Positions 1 through 7,580 of a stretch of 64,000 nt of DNA are shown one piece after another. A program made the translations under genes and the position numbers. Location of the stretch: contig JBIIHW010000007.1 of NCBI GenBank assembly GCA_044235425.1, positions 87,185 through 151,184 of the forward strand. Direction: 5' to 3'. Origin of the DNA: JBJSXJ01 sp044235425. GTDB lineage: Bacteria > Planctomycetota > Planctomycetia > Pirellulales > Pirellulaceae. Below the pieces are notes generated by a model. It saw only the letters and a program-made list of their open reading frames with translations, was not told the DNA's origin and did no database searches. Every line of letters starts with the position of its first letter. The stretch's first letter is position 1.

Positions 1-760
1 GAGCGAACAGCGGAATTGCCGGCGTGATGTCCGGAATCCCCCGAGCCTGCCCCGGTCGATCCGCGCGGAACCAGTGCAGCACCGCGTCGGCGGGCACTGG
101 ATCGAACTCGCGGCCGAAACTGGCGGCCGAGTCGCCCGGATGCCGCCTGAGCACGTGGTATTCCTGCGGATTCCCGAACGCGTCGAATACAATCCCGTCG
201 ACCGCCGTCGGCGATAGCGGCAGCAGATGGGGTGTTGTGACCTGGTCGGCCTCAATCAGCCGCACGTCGAGTTGAATCTCGGTCGGCAGTCGCGGGTTGC
301 TGGTGAGGATTGCGAACGCCTCGCCATCCGTCGCACGGGCCATCCGCATCGTGCGGAGCTTTTCGGCCAGACGAACCGCCTTGGCCCAAGTCATGAACGC
401 GCGTTCGATCCGGAAGTTCGCTGCGGCGTCGCTGGTTGTGAGCTGCAATCGCGGGCCGGTGCCAACCACGTCGTTCGCCAGCGTCAGCACGATGCCGCGG
501 GCGTAACTGTTGTTCGCGGTCTCGTAGCGGGCTCTATTCCGCAGAGTGCGCCGCACCATCGCGCTGTTCGCCGCGTTGGCCGACAGCCCGTCGGCATGGG
601 CCCAGTGCCGGCGGTTGTCGTCGCTCGTCACAGCGGCGTCGTACCGGGCGCGGATAGACTGGAGCCTGGAGACTGCAGTCTGGAGTCGAGGAACTACCAG
701 TCGAATCGCTCGACTCGGACGGTCCTCACTTCCAAGAATGCGCCTCAACAAATTCAGCAT
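1..760 (-). CDS. Phage portal protein, lambda gpB type (3' end outside window)
   Basis: Reading the minus strand from the ATG at 760 gives 253 codons that run off the left edge without a stop. The protein opens with a short basic segment (MLNLLRRILG) and continues with stretches typical of lambda-type portals: an AANSAMVRRTLRNRARYE-like region near residues 60-80, then NNSYARGIVLTLANDVVGTG, then a segment with ADGLSAN and HVLRRHPGD-like motifs. Such portals form the dodecameric ring at the capsid vertex through which DNA is packaged. The order terminase, small joiner, portal (right to left) matches lambda A-W-B. Residues about 25-40 (VPRLQTAVSRLQSIRAR) are encoded by copies of the TCTGGAG-like heptamer repeat, so the repeat has been accepted in frame in the N-terminal arm. 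Capsid and protease genes should follow to the left. Confidence 0.85.
   Translation of the reverse strand, partial: MLNLLRRILGSEDRPSRAIRLVVPRLQTAVSRLQSIRARYDAAVTSDDNRRHWAHADGLSANAANSAMVRRTLRNRARYETANNSYARGIVLTLANDVVGTGPRLQLTTSDAAANFRIERAFMTWAKAVRLAEKLRTMRMARATDGEAFAILTSNPRLPTEIQLDVRLIEADQVTTPHLLPLSPTAVDGIVFDAFGNPQEYHVLRRHPGDSAASFGREFDPVPADAVLHWFRADRPGQARGIPDITPAIPLFA
652..694. repeat. Heptamer repeat cluster A (inside portal gene)
   Basis: On the plus strand the stretch breaks into consecutive 7-mers: AGACTGG, AGCCTGG, AGACTGC, AGTCTGG, AGTCGAG. It lies inside the portal coding region and adds an in-frame run. Related clusters occur near 765-800, 18733-18819 and 19311-19430. Confidence 0.6.
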
Positions 761-761
761 C

Positions 762-800
762 AGACTTCCTCCAGACTCCGGACTACAGACTCCAGACTGC
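762..800. repeat. Heptamer repeat cluster B (between portal and joiner genes)
   Basis: CTCCAGACTCCGGACT-type units (AGACTCC, GGACTAC, AGACTCC, AGACTGC) fill the short gap between the portal start and the stop of the preceding gene. They occupy the position where a portal ribosome-binding site would be expected. The orientation is opposite to cluster A. Confidence 0.6.
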
Positions 801-804
801 TCCG

Positions 805-1002
805 CTACTCGGCTCCGGGTGGAACGAGCTTGTTGAAGCGGAGTCCACGACGCTTGGACTTAGCGGCTTCCTTGGAAGCCAGATAGCGGTCAGCGGCGAT
901 CTGCTCGGAGGGACTGTGCTGATCGACCGACCCAGCATCGCTGGCGACCTTGGACGGCCCCTTGGCGTTTTCCCGGATCGTGTCGTCGAGTTCGTCTGCC
1001 AT
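805..1002 (-). CDS. Small phage head-joining protein (gpW-position)
   Basis: The product is 65 residues, very charged, starting MADELDDTIRENAKGP and ending LRFNKLVPPGAE. It lies between terminase and portal, where lambda encodes the head-tail joiner gpW, so a virion-assembly role is inferred from position rather than from clear homology. A GTG three codons upstream (1011) is an alternative start. A conserved promoter-like element sits about 40 nt upstream (1043-1077), so this gene may be the first of the leftward late transcript. About 360 bp of otherwise gene-free sequence and an inserted cargo gene separate it from terminase, which is unusual for such tightly packed phage modules. Confidence 0.7.
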   Translation of the reverse strand: MADELDDTIRENAKGPSKVASDAGSVDQHSPSEQIAADRYLASKEAAKSKRRGLRFNKLVPPGAE

Positions 1003-1042
1003 TGCCTGCACCCAACAGTCCGCGAATCAATTCGCCGCCGTA

Positions 1043-1077
1043 GGGTTACATATGCCGCGCCGAGGCAATCGGTCCGG
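1043..1077 (-). promoter_or_regulatory. Leftward phage promoter-like element, copy L1
   Basis: On the plus strand this reads GGGTTAC, ATATGCCGCGCCGA and, exactly 29 nt after the first G, GTCCGG. Copies at 21122 and 29806 share both boxes and the same 29-nt register. Read on the minus strand it gives a CCGGAC box, a 19-nt spacer and a TAYRTA box (TATGTA here), followed by a gene start about 40 nt on. No function is proven. A promoter for the phage sigma factor is inferred. Confidence 0.55.
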
Positions 1078-1365
1078 GGAGCAACCTGGAATTCGTGAAA
1101 TACTGCTACAGGTAGCAAACAGCGGCCTCGCGGGTGTTCGAAGTCCATTCCAGCGCCGCCGTTCTTTCAATCGCCAAGCAAAACGTCGTATATCGTGACA
1201 AAGGCAAGAAGTTTCGGTATGATCCAGGAATCGGAGGGTGAGTTTCGTTCAAGAGCGTTTCCGGGTTGCGATTTCGTATTCGACTGTGTGGGTGCTGCTC
1301 TGATGCCGGCCTGGTAGAATACCCCATTGCACAAGTGACATAGCCACATCGAGATAGCGAAGGCC

Positions 1366-1409
1366 GTCCGGTGATCAGAGCTAGGGAGGTTCGATTCCTC
1401 TCACCGGCA
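1366..1409 (+). other. tRNA 3'-half-like remnant
   Basis: The sequence contains a T-arm (GGAGG, loop TTCGATT, CCTCT) followed directly by CACCGGC and an A in the discriminator position, exactly as in the 3' end of a tRNA. A partner CCGGTG occurs at 1369-1374, allowing a shortened acceptor-like stem. No proper D-arm or anticodon arm could be assembled in the preceding 100 bases, although a D-loop-like GGTAGAATACC is present at 1313-1323. It is best read as a decayed or partial tRNA, the kind of scar left at integration sites. The inserted cargo gene begins just downstream. Confidence 0.4.
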
Positions 1410-1505
1410 CTTGACTCGCCCTCAAATAGCTTTTGCATCGGGCTGTTTGCCGGCGTTCAGACCGCACATGCCAACGTAGAGGTCTGCGGAATGCAGGAAT
1501 TACCA

Positions 1506-2111
1506 ATGGCTGCTAGCACGGACGAAAAGATTGACTTGGTGTCGTTCTACGTTCTCGAAAGGCAAATCGGAATCGCCGAGTTTCTCGCACGCGAATTCCT
1601 GGACGATTGCAGTTCTAGCCCACTGAAGCAGTCCGGCTACGCAATCCTTTCAATCGCGATGGCCTACTTTGAAATGATCGAGCAATTCTGTCAGGGACGA
1701 AAAAGCAACCAAGGAGAGAGCACAAGTTTTTTCACCGCTGGCTTTTGCAAGGTCTATCCTTCTTCTCGGCTTTGCAGTGAAGACATAAGGCTAATCTACC
1801 AGTGGATTCGTTGCGGTATGTACCACGGTGGCATGCCCAGACACGCCACTCGCCTTTCCAGATTTTTTCCTGATGGCTTTCAGCTCATTGACGGAGCAAT
1901 CTGCATTAATCCCGGTCGAGTAGTGGAGGAAATTAAATCGCATTTCCTCGAATACGTAGCCGTTCTTCGCAACCCATGCTGTAACCACGAACGTGACGCA
2001 TTTAATCGCTATTGTGAGACTCTCGGCGTAGGTGAACCTGTTTCCGATTACGTCCGCTCCTCGACCGAGCAGCCCACCAAGACAACGCCAGCGCCTTGGG
2101 AACAAGGATAG
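1506..2111 (+). CDS. HEPN-like cargo protein inserted in phage head module
   Basis: This 201-residue protein starts at the ATG preceded by AGGAA (1495-1499), about nine bases upstream. It is predicted to be mostly helical and contains R102-x4-H107 in the context IRCGMYHGG. This matches the Rx4-6H motif of HEPN ribonucleases, whose active site often sits in a helix reading like VRCGLxH. No second domain is visible. It is transcribed against all surrounding phage genes, its 3' end overlaps the 3' end of the zinc-ribbon gene by 64 bp, and a tRNA-like remnant lies just upstream. These features suggest a recently acquired moron. A role as RNase toxin or abortive-infection effector is inference. 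No antitoxin-like partner is adjacent. Confidence 0.6.
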   Translation: MAASTDEKIDLVSFYVLERQIGIAEFLAREFLDDCSSSPLKQSGYAILSIAMAYFEMIEQFCQGRKSNQGESTSFFTAGFCKVYPSSRLCSEDIRLIYQWIRCGMYHGGMPRHATRLSRFFPDGFQLIDGAICINPGRVVEEIKSHFLEYVAVLRNPCCNHERDAFNRYCETLGVGEPVSDYVRSSTEQPTKTTPAPWEQG

Positions 2112-2281
2112 GTTAGCGGAGCTTCCAGGGTTACAAGTCGCCGCCCACAGTGTCGGCAAGTCTTGCGACGTCGAATTCGGCCATCGCATAATGGTTCTGT
2201 GTTCGTAGTGTCGAAGTGTCGGCACGCGCAATACCTGCAGCACAGCCCCTTCTGTTCTCTCGGATCGGTTTGCGACTTCAC
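2048..2281 (-). CDS. Small zinc-ribbon protein (NrdR-ribbon-like)
   Basis: The product has 77 residues and starts at a GTG that overlaps the terminase stop in a GTGA arrangement, indicating translational coupling. It contains CRYCACRHFDT and later RRRKTCRHCGRRLVTLE. The paired CxxC knuckles and the IRRRKxCxxC core resemble the zinc ribbon of NrdR-type regulators, but the ATP-cone is absent. Tiny zinc-ribbon genes next to terminase are common in tailed phages and are usually assumed to bind DNA or assist packaging, but nothing in the sequence proves this. Its 3' end overlaps the convergent HEPN-like gene. Confidence 0.65.
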   Translation of the reverse strand: MKSQTDPREQKGLCCRYCACRHFDTTNTEPLCDGRIRRRKTCRHCGRRLVTLEAPLTYPCSQGAGVVLVGCSVEERT

Positions 2282-4581
2282 CGGCGTTTTCTCCGTTGTA
2301 GTTCCGCGAAACTCAAGCGTTGGCGGCTCGGCAGACGAGTCGCACCTGTTTCAAGCAAAGACGCTCCCTGCAGCGAGGCGGTTACGGCGCAGCCGACCAG
2401 GCCGTCGAACCAGTGGTTGTCGCCTCGCTCCGGTCGCAGTTTCCATTCGTCGACGGTCCGGCCACGACCTTCGGTTCGGATGCGGAACTCGGCGGTGAGA
2501 TGCTCGGCCAGGAGGCGATGCGAGTCGGCCTTGTCGCCGAATAGCGACAGGCAGCCACGATCGCCCATTGGCGTGGCGAGGCGAGCGTGGACGAAGGTCT
2601 TCCAGTAGTTGGTGTCGAAGACGACGTGCCGGATAGCACGTTTTCCTTGGACGTTGGGGACTCGCCAATTATGGCCGACTCGGTCGCCTGGCCGGCGCCT
2701 GTATTCGGAGAACGGCTGGCTCGACGCGCCGACGAACCGTCCGTGGCTGGGCATCACGATCGCTGCGTGAGCCGATTGCCGGCAGAACTGGTACACCACG
2801 TCGGTCGACGAACCCCAGTTGGCGTCGATCAAGCATCGCTCGACGCGAAGGGCTGCTCCGTCCTCGCGCCGCCAGTCGCGGCTAAGCAGCAAGTTGGTCA
2901 GAGCGTCGAGGCCGGCGTATATCGCTCCTTCGAGCCCCGAGGCCGGTGCGACGGTCGACAGCGTTCGTCGGGCGTCGCGAAGCGTGAAGTACGGTCGCTG
3001 TTGGTCGGGATAGGTGCCGTAGTCGACCACGACGCCCGTGAAGTCGTCGCCCCAGGCGGCCACGACGTAGAAGAGCAGCGTGGCCTGGACGTCGATGAAC
3101 ATCGTCACGTGGTCGCAGCCGACCGGTACATGCCCGCGCGGAATGCGGTTGACCTTCGCCGCGATCTGATCCGCAATGAGCTCGTCGGCGTCGGCGACGT
3201 CCTCCGGCAGCGGTTCGTTCTGGTACTCGGCGAAGAATGCCGCTTCGTCTTGGAGTTTGAGATTCATTGCGTGTTGGATCGCGCTCAATTCGTCGTAATT
3301 GAAGCGTTCCGGCCAGGCGATGACCGCGCCAGCGTCCATCGCCTCGCGCTGTTCGGCGTAGAAATCCGTCGCCAAGCGGATGTCGCCGTACATCCGCAGG
3401 CTCTCGGCCCGCAGTTCCGCATACCTCTGCCACCGCTTTTCTTCGGCAGGGAACGCGTACACCATCTTCGTCCGCTGGCCATTCCATTCGGGATGCTTAT
3501 CCCGATTCAGGATGTTGTCCGCCATGTCTTCGGGGCGAATCACCGTGCATGGCATGATCCCACTGATCTTCTTTCCGGGACCCGCGAGTCCGAGCACAGC
3601 GCCGGCCAGAATCGCCTCGCGGGTGGCGCATTGCGAAGAGGATCGCGCCGACTCGTCGGTCTGCGGGTCGTCGAGCACCACCAGCGAAGGACGAACGGTC
3701 CGGCCATCGGGGCGTTTGAACTTCAAGCCGCGAATCCGCCCCGTGATTCCGGCAACCTTGATGATCGCGCCGCTGGCCAGCGATGCGCCGTTGGCTCGCA
3801 CGAACTCGTTCCAACCCGCCGGACGCGTCGAGGGCAGCACGATATCCTTCGCGGTCCATCCGATGTGCGTGCGCTCGCCTCCGTAAAGCTGCCCTTTGCA
3901 GCGATTCGCGATCCCATCGAGGCTCTGAATGGGATGAGCTACCTCGGGGAAGTCCGCCAGCAGCAGATCGTTTCCGTCGAGTTCGGTCTTGATCGACTCG
4001 AGCATGTCCATCGCGTGCCCTTCGTCGCTGCCGATCAAGCAGACGAAGTCGCGGTGCCCGTAGAGCACGGCCCAGATGCACGCGCATTCGCAGATCGTCG
4101 TCTTGCCGGACCCACGGGGCATCGCCATCGCGAATAGTCCTCCCTGCAGCACCGCCTGCTCGATGCGAGCGATTACCTTCAAGTGGTCGGCCGACCACGG
4201 CAAGTGGAACGTCTGCGGAAAGTACGAGTCGCAAAATTGGCGGAAGTCTTTCGTCGCGATTCGCCGGCGCTCGGGATTCGCCACCAACGGCAAGTCGCCG
4301 ATATCTCTTCCCGCTAAAGACAAGGCGGCATTTCGGGCGCGAGCCCGATCTTTCAACTTCCCGTACGGATCGCCTTCCGGTTCCAGCGTCGGCGCATGTC
4401 GTCGGTGAACAAGCCACGCGACATAGCGGAACAGGTCGACGTGTTTTCCATCGCCGATACGGAAGCCAGCGCTTTGACGATCGCGATAGAGCTGTCGTTC
4501 CGTGACGACTTCGCCCAGCGATGTCGAATTCAAGACGCGGCAAAGCTCGCTCGGTTTCAGATGTCGCGGATTAATTGGCAC
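2278..4581 (-). CDS. terL: Phage terminase large subunit
   Basis: This 767-residue protein is the DNA-packaging motor. A Walker A motif is clear at residues 155-162 (PRGSGKTT) and a Walker B-like LVVLDDPQTDE near residue 300, with a C-terminal region expected to carry the RNase H-fold nuclease (acidic residues around VTMFIDVQATLLFYVVAAWG). The N-terminal 100 residues are basic. The length is at the upper end for large terminases. The start overlaps the preceding small gene by 11 bp and the stop overlaps the zinc-ribbon gene by 4 bp, so three genes are translationally linked. No obvious separate small terminase is present unless the 68-residue upstream protein serves that role. Very long plus-strand ORFs antisense to this gene are high-GC shadows. 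Confidence 0.9.
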   Translation of the reverse strand: MPINPRHLKPSELCRVLNSTSLGEVVTERQLYRDRQSAGFRIGDGKHVDLFRYVAWLVHRRHAPTLEPEGDPYGKLKDRARARNAALSLAGRDIGDLPLVANPERRRIATKDFRQFCDSYFPQTFHLPWSADHLKVIARIEQAVLQGGLFAMAMPRGSGKTTICECACIWAVLYGHRDFVCLIGSDEGHAMDMLESIKTELDGNDLLLADFPEVAHPIQSLDGIANRCKGQLYGGERTHIGWTAKDIVLPSTRPAGWNEFVRANGASLASGAIIKVAGITGRIRGLKFKRPDGRTVRPSLVVLDDPQTDESARSSSQCATREAILAGAVLGLAGPGKKISGIMPCTVIRPEDMADNILNRDKHPEWNGQRTKMVYAFPAEEKRWQRYAELRAESLRMYGDIRLATDFYAEQREAMDAGAVIAWPERFNYDELSAIQHAMNLKLQDEAAFFAEYQNEPLPEDVADADELIADQIAAKVNRIPRGHVPVGCDHVTMFIDVQATLLFYVVAAWGDDFTGVVVDYGTYPDQQRPYFTLRDARRTLSTVAPASGLEGAIYAGLDALTNLLLSRDWRREDGAALRVERCLIDANWGSSTDVVYQFCRQSAHAAIVMPSHGRFVGASSQPFSEYRRRPGDRVGHNWRVPNVQGKRAIRHVVFDTNYWKTFVHARLATPMGDRGCLSLFGDKADSHRLLAEHLTAEFRIRTEGRGRTVDEWKLRPERGDNHWFDGLVGCAVTASLQGASLLETGATRLPSRQRLSFAELQRRKRR

Positions 4582-4777
4582 GGGACCGGTCCTTTAATAA
4601 CCAGGCGGCATACATAACCAGATTAAGGGTGCCGTTGGCATTCGTTGGAGCGCCGTCGGCGATGTCGGCGTCGATCATCGCGATGGTGACCGGTCGCCCA
4701 CTGGCGGCGGTGAGCACCTGTGCGACCTGCGGGATGGTTAACGCCGACGGATTCAGTTGCGGCGAGTCGCCCGACAT
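4571..4777 (-). CDS. Small phage protein upstream of terminase
   Basis: The product is 68 residues: MSGDSPQLNPSALTIPQVA at the start, then VLTAASGRPVTIAMIDADI and a C-terminal LVMYAAWLLKDRS. The start is fixed by a strong GGGAGGG Shine-Dalgarno five bases upstream of the ATG. The TIPQVAQVLTAASGRPVT segment looks like a short helix-turn-helix or terminase-small-type recognition helix, so a small-terminase role is possible, but this is inference from position. It overlaps terL by 11 bp. It is the most upstream gene of the leftward packaging block. The next gene to the right runs the other way, so the 4778-4943 region is a divergent promoter region. Confidence 0.65.
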   Translation of the reverse strand: MSGDSPQLNPSALTIPQVAQVLTAASGRPVTIAMIDADIADGAPTNANGTLNLVMYAAWLLKDRSRAN

Positions 4778-4866
4778 GTTCCCTCCCGGTTCCGCTGCTA
4801 AGCGAAATCGCCTTGTTTCAGCGGGAAAAACCTGCGGAATTCCGGCTGGAATTCGATGTGATTGGC

Positions 4867-4896
4867 TTGAGGTGTTTTCGCCCGCATGGCTCATGT
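4867..4896 (+). promoter_or_regulatory. Rightward phage promoter-like element, copy R1
   Basis: CTTGAGGTGTTTTCGC is followed by CGCATGGCTCAT. The TTGAGG begins 77 nt before the ATG at 4944. Copies at 6651 and 8521 have TTGATG at 78 and 77 nt before their genes. Copy R3 also shares CGCATGGCT about 18 nt on. Constant spacing to the start codon argues for a promoter with a short leader. Confidence 0.55.
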
Positions 4897-4943
4897 GTGG
4901 TCGTGCGATGACGAATACGCCCACCAACAACGGAGACCAAACG

Positions 4944-5282
4944 ATGACCGCCACCCGCCAAAACGACGCCTTCGAATTCGACCTGGGCAGCGACTTTCGG
5001 ATCGCCAAGACGAATCGCCGCACGCAGATGGGCGGGACCTGGATCAGCGGAACGATCGCGAACCACCGCTTCGACGCCTTGGTCTTTCCCGAACACGCCG
5101 AGAGCGAGGAGTACGAGCTGGGACGCAGCAAGATCTCGAAGCTCTGGGTGCAGCGGATCGCGGACAAGAAGACGGTCTTCAACTGGGATCGCGGGATGGA
5201 CCAGCCGGCGGAAAGCGACCTGGCCCAGGCGATTGTCGACTTCCTCGCGGCGGGGCTCGCCGACCTGGCGTATGCCGAATAA
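4944..5282 (+). CDS. Uncharacterised small phage protein
   Basis: This 112-residue protein starts after a GGAG Shine-Dalgarno. It opens MTATRQNDAFEFDLGSDFRI and contains a conserved-looking core, GGTWISGTIANHRFDALVF, followed by a SKISKLWVQRI strand. The pattern of a WxSGxxxGHRFxAxVF strand pair and an ISKLWI strand recurs in small proteins of plasmids and phages that I recognise only as uncharacterised. No catalytic residues stand out. It is the first gene of the rightward operon 4944-6403, behind element R1 and ending at the terminator at 6421. Confidence 0.75.
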   Translation: MTATRQNDAFEFDLGSDFRIAKTNRRTQMGGTWISGTIANHRFDALVFPEHAESEEYELGRSKISKLWVQRIADKKTVFNWDRGMDQPAESDLAQAIVDFLAAGLADLAYAE

Positions 5283-5321
5283 CGGACGAACCTTCCACCA
5301 ACAACCAAACGGAGAACGGAC

Positions 5322-5603
5322 ATGACGCTCAACGAATTGATCGAACGCCTCGAAGACCTGCGAAGCGAACTCGGAGGCGATGTCGAGGTGCGGCTGATGA
5401 CGCAGCAGAACTACCCCTTCGAAAACGAGCTCGCCGGCGCGACCTGCCTCCGCGACATCCACGAACGCGAAGAGGTCGAAAGCGACGACGACGACAACCC
5501 CGAGCAATTCGATCCGGAAGGCGACCCGGAGGAGGTGGTCTACCTGCTCGAAGGCCGCCAGCTCGGTTACGGAACCACGACCGCTTGGTTCCTCCGCGAT
5601 TGA
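5322..5603 (+). CDS. Acidic small phage protein
   Basis: The product is 93 residues, with a clean GGAGAA Shine-Dalgarno before the ATG. The N-terminus (TLNELIERLEDLRSELG) is a helix of the type seen in many small phage proteins, followed by VEVRLMTQQNYPFENEL and then a very acidic run (ESDDDDNPEQFDPEGDPEE). It ends with YGTTTAWFLRD. The overall shape resembles small DNA-mimic or accessory proteins, but there is no motif to assign a function. It lies 39 bp after the preceding gene in the same operon and is followed by a hairpin element (5604-5652). Confidence 0.75.
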   Translation: MTLNELIERLEDLRSELGGDVEVRLMTQQNYPFENELAGATCLRDIHEREEVESDDDDNPEQFDPEGDPEEVVYLLEGRQLGYGTTTAWFLRD

Positions 5604-5652
5604 AGCCGAAACGCCCTCGCGGGCGTCGCGGCGGGTGGTTCCCGCCGCCTGA
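5604..5652 (+). ncRNA. Structured intergenic element, copy 1
   Basis: It begins AGCCGAAACGC, then forms ACGCCC/GGGCGT with a TCGC loop (5611-5626), then GCGGCGGG/CCCGCCGC with a TGGTT loop (5628-5648), then CTGA. A second copy at 7581-7643 keeps AGCCGAAACGC, both stems and the CTGA tail while the loops and the inner stem differ. Each copy directly precedes a gene in the rightward block, so a cis-acting mRNA element is inferred. Confidence 0.5.
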
Positions 5653-5696
5653 GGATGGCAGCCGACCCATCGCGACGAACCGAACGGAGAAGACCC

Positions 5697-6188
5697 ATGG
5701 CCACGAGAAAGAACGCCAAGAAGACCGCTCCCGCCCGCGGCGCGAAGCCCCGGGGAGGACGCAAACCGAAATCGGCCGCGACCGCCGCCGAGACGTCCGC
5801 CGCGCCGGCGGGCGCCTGCATGCACGGAGGCGACCACCAATGGGAGGACACGCCCGAGGGACGCCATTGCCGCCGCTGCCACGAGCCCGCCGAAGCGCCA
5901 GCGAGCGGACAGCGCAAGCGGCGCTCCAAAGCGGCTCCCGAGGCCGGCGACGGCGGCGGCAAGCTCAGCGCGATCGACGCGGCCGCCAAGGTGCTCGCCG
6001 AGGCGAACGCGCCGATGAACGCCAAGCAGTTGATCGAGGCGATGTCCGACAAGGGCTACTGGACCAGCCCCGGCGGAAAGACGCCCCACGCCACGCTCTA
6101 CAGCGCGATCCTGCGGGAGATCACGGTGCGCGGCGACGCGGCCCGCTTCAAGAAGACCCAGCGCGGCCACTTCGCCGTGAACGGGTGA
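5697..6188 (+). CDS. HARE-HTH domain protein with zinc-binding linker
   Basis: The start at 5697 has ACGGAGAAG upstream. The protein has 163 residues. Residues 1-35 are Lys/Ala/Arg-rich and disordered, like a nucleic-acid-binding tail. A middle segment CMHGGDHQWEDTPEGRHCRRC carries paired Cys/His residues that could bind zinc. Residues from about 88 to the end (KLSAIDAAAKVLAEANAPMN onward, through AKQLIEAMSDKGYW and GKTPHATLYSAILREI) match the HARE-HTH winged-helix fold found in restriction enzymes, ASXL proteins and the RNA polymerase delta subunit. It is probably a DNA- or RNA-polymerase-associated regulator of the phage. A longer in-frame upstream extension lacks a ribosome-binding site. 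Confidence 0.8.
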   Translation: MATRKNAKKTAPARGAKPRGGRKPKSAATAAETSAAPAGACMHGGDHQWEDTPEGRHCRRCHEPAEAPASGQRKRRSKAAPEAGDGGGKLSAIDAAAKVLAEANAPMNAKQLIEAMSDKGYWTSPGGKTPHATLYSAILREITVRGDAARFKKTQRGHFAVNG

Positions 6189-6202
6189 AGGGAGACCATG
6201 CC

Positions 6203-6403
6203 ATGTCCACGACCGTCGCGGATGCCATCCGCAAGGTAACCGCCGCCATGCAGCGCGAACTCGAAACTGGCCGACGTTCACGAACGCTCGACGCCCACGA
6301 CCTGCTCGACGCGCTGCTGGCGATCGCCGACGAACTCGCCCCACCCCCGCCGCCGCCACCGGCGCCATCACCCCAACGCCGCCGGCCGCGCCGAACCGGG
6401 TAG
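6203..6403 (+). CDS. Small helical protein with proline-rich tail
   Basis: The product is 66 residues, starting at the ATG 14 bases after the preceding stop, with GGGAG upstream. The first 45 residues (VADAIRKVTAAMQREL and then AHDLLDALLAIADEL) form two amphipathic helices. The tail is PPPPPPPAPSPQRRRPRRTG. No family is recognised. It is the last gene before the hairpin terminator at 6421. Confidence 0.6.
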   Translation: MSTTVADAIRKVTAAMQRELETGRRSRTLDAHDLLDALLAIADELAPPPPPPPAPSPQRRRPRRTG

Positions 6404-6420
6404 CCGCCGCGTCGGCCGAC

Positions 6421-6454
6421 AACGCCCCACGAGCCATTCGGAGGGGCGTTTTGT
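6421..6454 (+). terminator. Rho-independent terminator of the 4944-6403 operon
   Basis: The stem AACGCCCC (6421-6428) pairs with GGGGCGTT (6443-6450) and is followed by TTGT. It sits 18 bases after the last gene of the operon. Confidence 0.7.
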
Positions 6455-6650
6455 CGTTCATCGGGACCGCCTTCCGGCCCATCCCCTGGGCGTTTGGCCA
6501 CTCTTGGCCCCCACCCCAACCCGCCACCGGCGAACGACTTAGCCCAGCGTGGGCGGGAATTCCCGCCGGTTCGCCAAGAACGCTGTTGGCGAAAAATATT
6601 TTGATCCACAAACCCCAACGGTGTCGCGACTTACAACCCATCGAATCCGC

Positions 6651-6680
6651 TTGATGTTTCTCTCGAAACGAGCAATGTTG
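6651..6680 (+). promoter_or_regulatory. Rightward phage promoter-like element, copy R2
   Basis: The stretch GCTTGATGTTTCTCTC, with TTGATG starting 78 nt before the amidoligase ATG at 6729, follows the terminator and about 200 bp that otherwise look gene-free. See copies at 4867 and 8521. Confidence 0.55.
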
Positions 6681-6728
6681 TCTTTCGTTACGAGACGCAT
6701 GTACATCAAACCAACGAGGGGTAGAAAG

Positions 6729-7580
6729 ATGAACGCCAACGAATTCACCTTTGGGATCGAGATCGAAACCATCGCGCCGGAGAGCGCCGTACGCGACCAC
6801 GGATTGCGGATCGGAGGCTACCGGCGAGGGATTCAGGTTCCCTACCTGCCAGCCGGATGGAAGGCCGAGGCCGACGGGTCGATCGACAACAGCGCCGGCG
6901 GACACAAATGCGAGGTCGTAAGCCCGGTCCTGCGGGGCGCGGACGGGATCAACCAGGTGATCGAGGTGGTCCGCACGCTCGAAGCGAAAGGCCACCGGGT
7001 CAACGTAAGCTGCGGGGTTCACGTACACGTCGGATGGAGCCGGGATTGGAGCGCCGACGCCTTGGCCCGGCTGGTGACGATCGTCGCGTACGTAGAACGC
7101 GGGCTCTACGCGATCACCGGAACGAAGGCCCGCGAACGCAGCCGGTACTGCGGCGGGGTGCGGAAGTACGGAAACCAGAAAGACGCCAAGCCCAACCTCG
7201 ACCGCAACCGCTACCACGCCCTCAACCTGACGAACCTCGCGGCGGGCTCGAAGCACACGGTCGAGTTCCGGGTTTTCTCCGGGTCGCTCAACCCGACCAA
7301 GATCGCCGGATGGATTCAGGTCGCCCTCGGATTGGTCGAACGGGCGGTCGCCGGCAAGCGGATGCCGAAATGGAACCCGGGCCCGCTCAAGGGCGGCTGG
7401 AAGAAAGCGGGCGAAGGCCAAAGCGAAGCCGAACGCCTGATCGGATACCTGGCCTGGGGCGCGGGCTACGCCAAGCTGCACGGCGGACGCCAATACGGAT
7501 GGGTCTGCGACGCGATTCCGCAGGACGAGATCAAGACCGAGTTCCGCCGCCTCGCCGCGAAGTACGACGCGATGGCGTAA
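6729..7580 (+). CDS. Amidoligase family enzyme
   Basis: This 283-residue protein starts at the ATG behind a GAGGGG ribosome-binding site. The N-terminus FTFGIEIETI and the following KAEADGSIDNSAGGHKCEVV, then VNVSCGVHVHVG, are the signature blocks of the Amidoligase_2 family (glutamine-synthetase/GCS-like fold): the acidic FGxEIE strand, the D-x-S / GGHxxEVVSP strand and the CGxHVHV strand. Such enzymes use ATP to join an amine or ammonia to a carboxylate on peptides or cell-wall components. The FRVFSGSLNPTKI segment near residue 185 completes the fold. It is followed by a glutamine amidotransferase gene, which could supply ammonia. The pair is thus a plausible peptide or wall-modification module. 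The substrate is unknown. Confidence 0.85.
   Translation: MNANEFTFGIEIETIAPESAVRDHGLRIGGYRRGIQVPYLPAGWKAEADGSIDNSAGGHKCEVVSPVLRGADGINQVIEVVRTLEAKGHRVNVSCGVHVHVGWSRDWSADALARLVTIVAYVERGLYAITGTKARERSRYCGGVRKYGNQKDAKPNLDRNRYHALNLTNLAAGSKHTVEFRVFSGSLNPTKIAGWIQVALGLVERAVAGKRMPKWNPGPLKGGWKKAGEGQSEAERLIGYLAWGAGYAKLHGGRQYGWVCDAIPQDEIKTEFRRLAAKYDAMA

Noticed and set aside
1305..1409. Complete tRNA or selenocysteine tRNA
   Set aside because: Only the T-arm and 3' acceptor side are good; no acceptable D-arm and anticodon arm could be placed at canonical distances.
2587..4137. Long plus-strand ORF antisense to terminase
   Set aside because: The minus strand encodes a clear terminase with Walker motifs; the plus-strand product has no recognisable domains.
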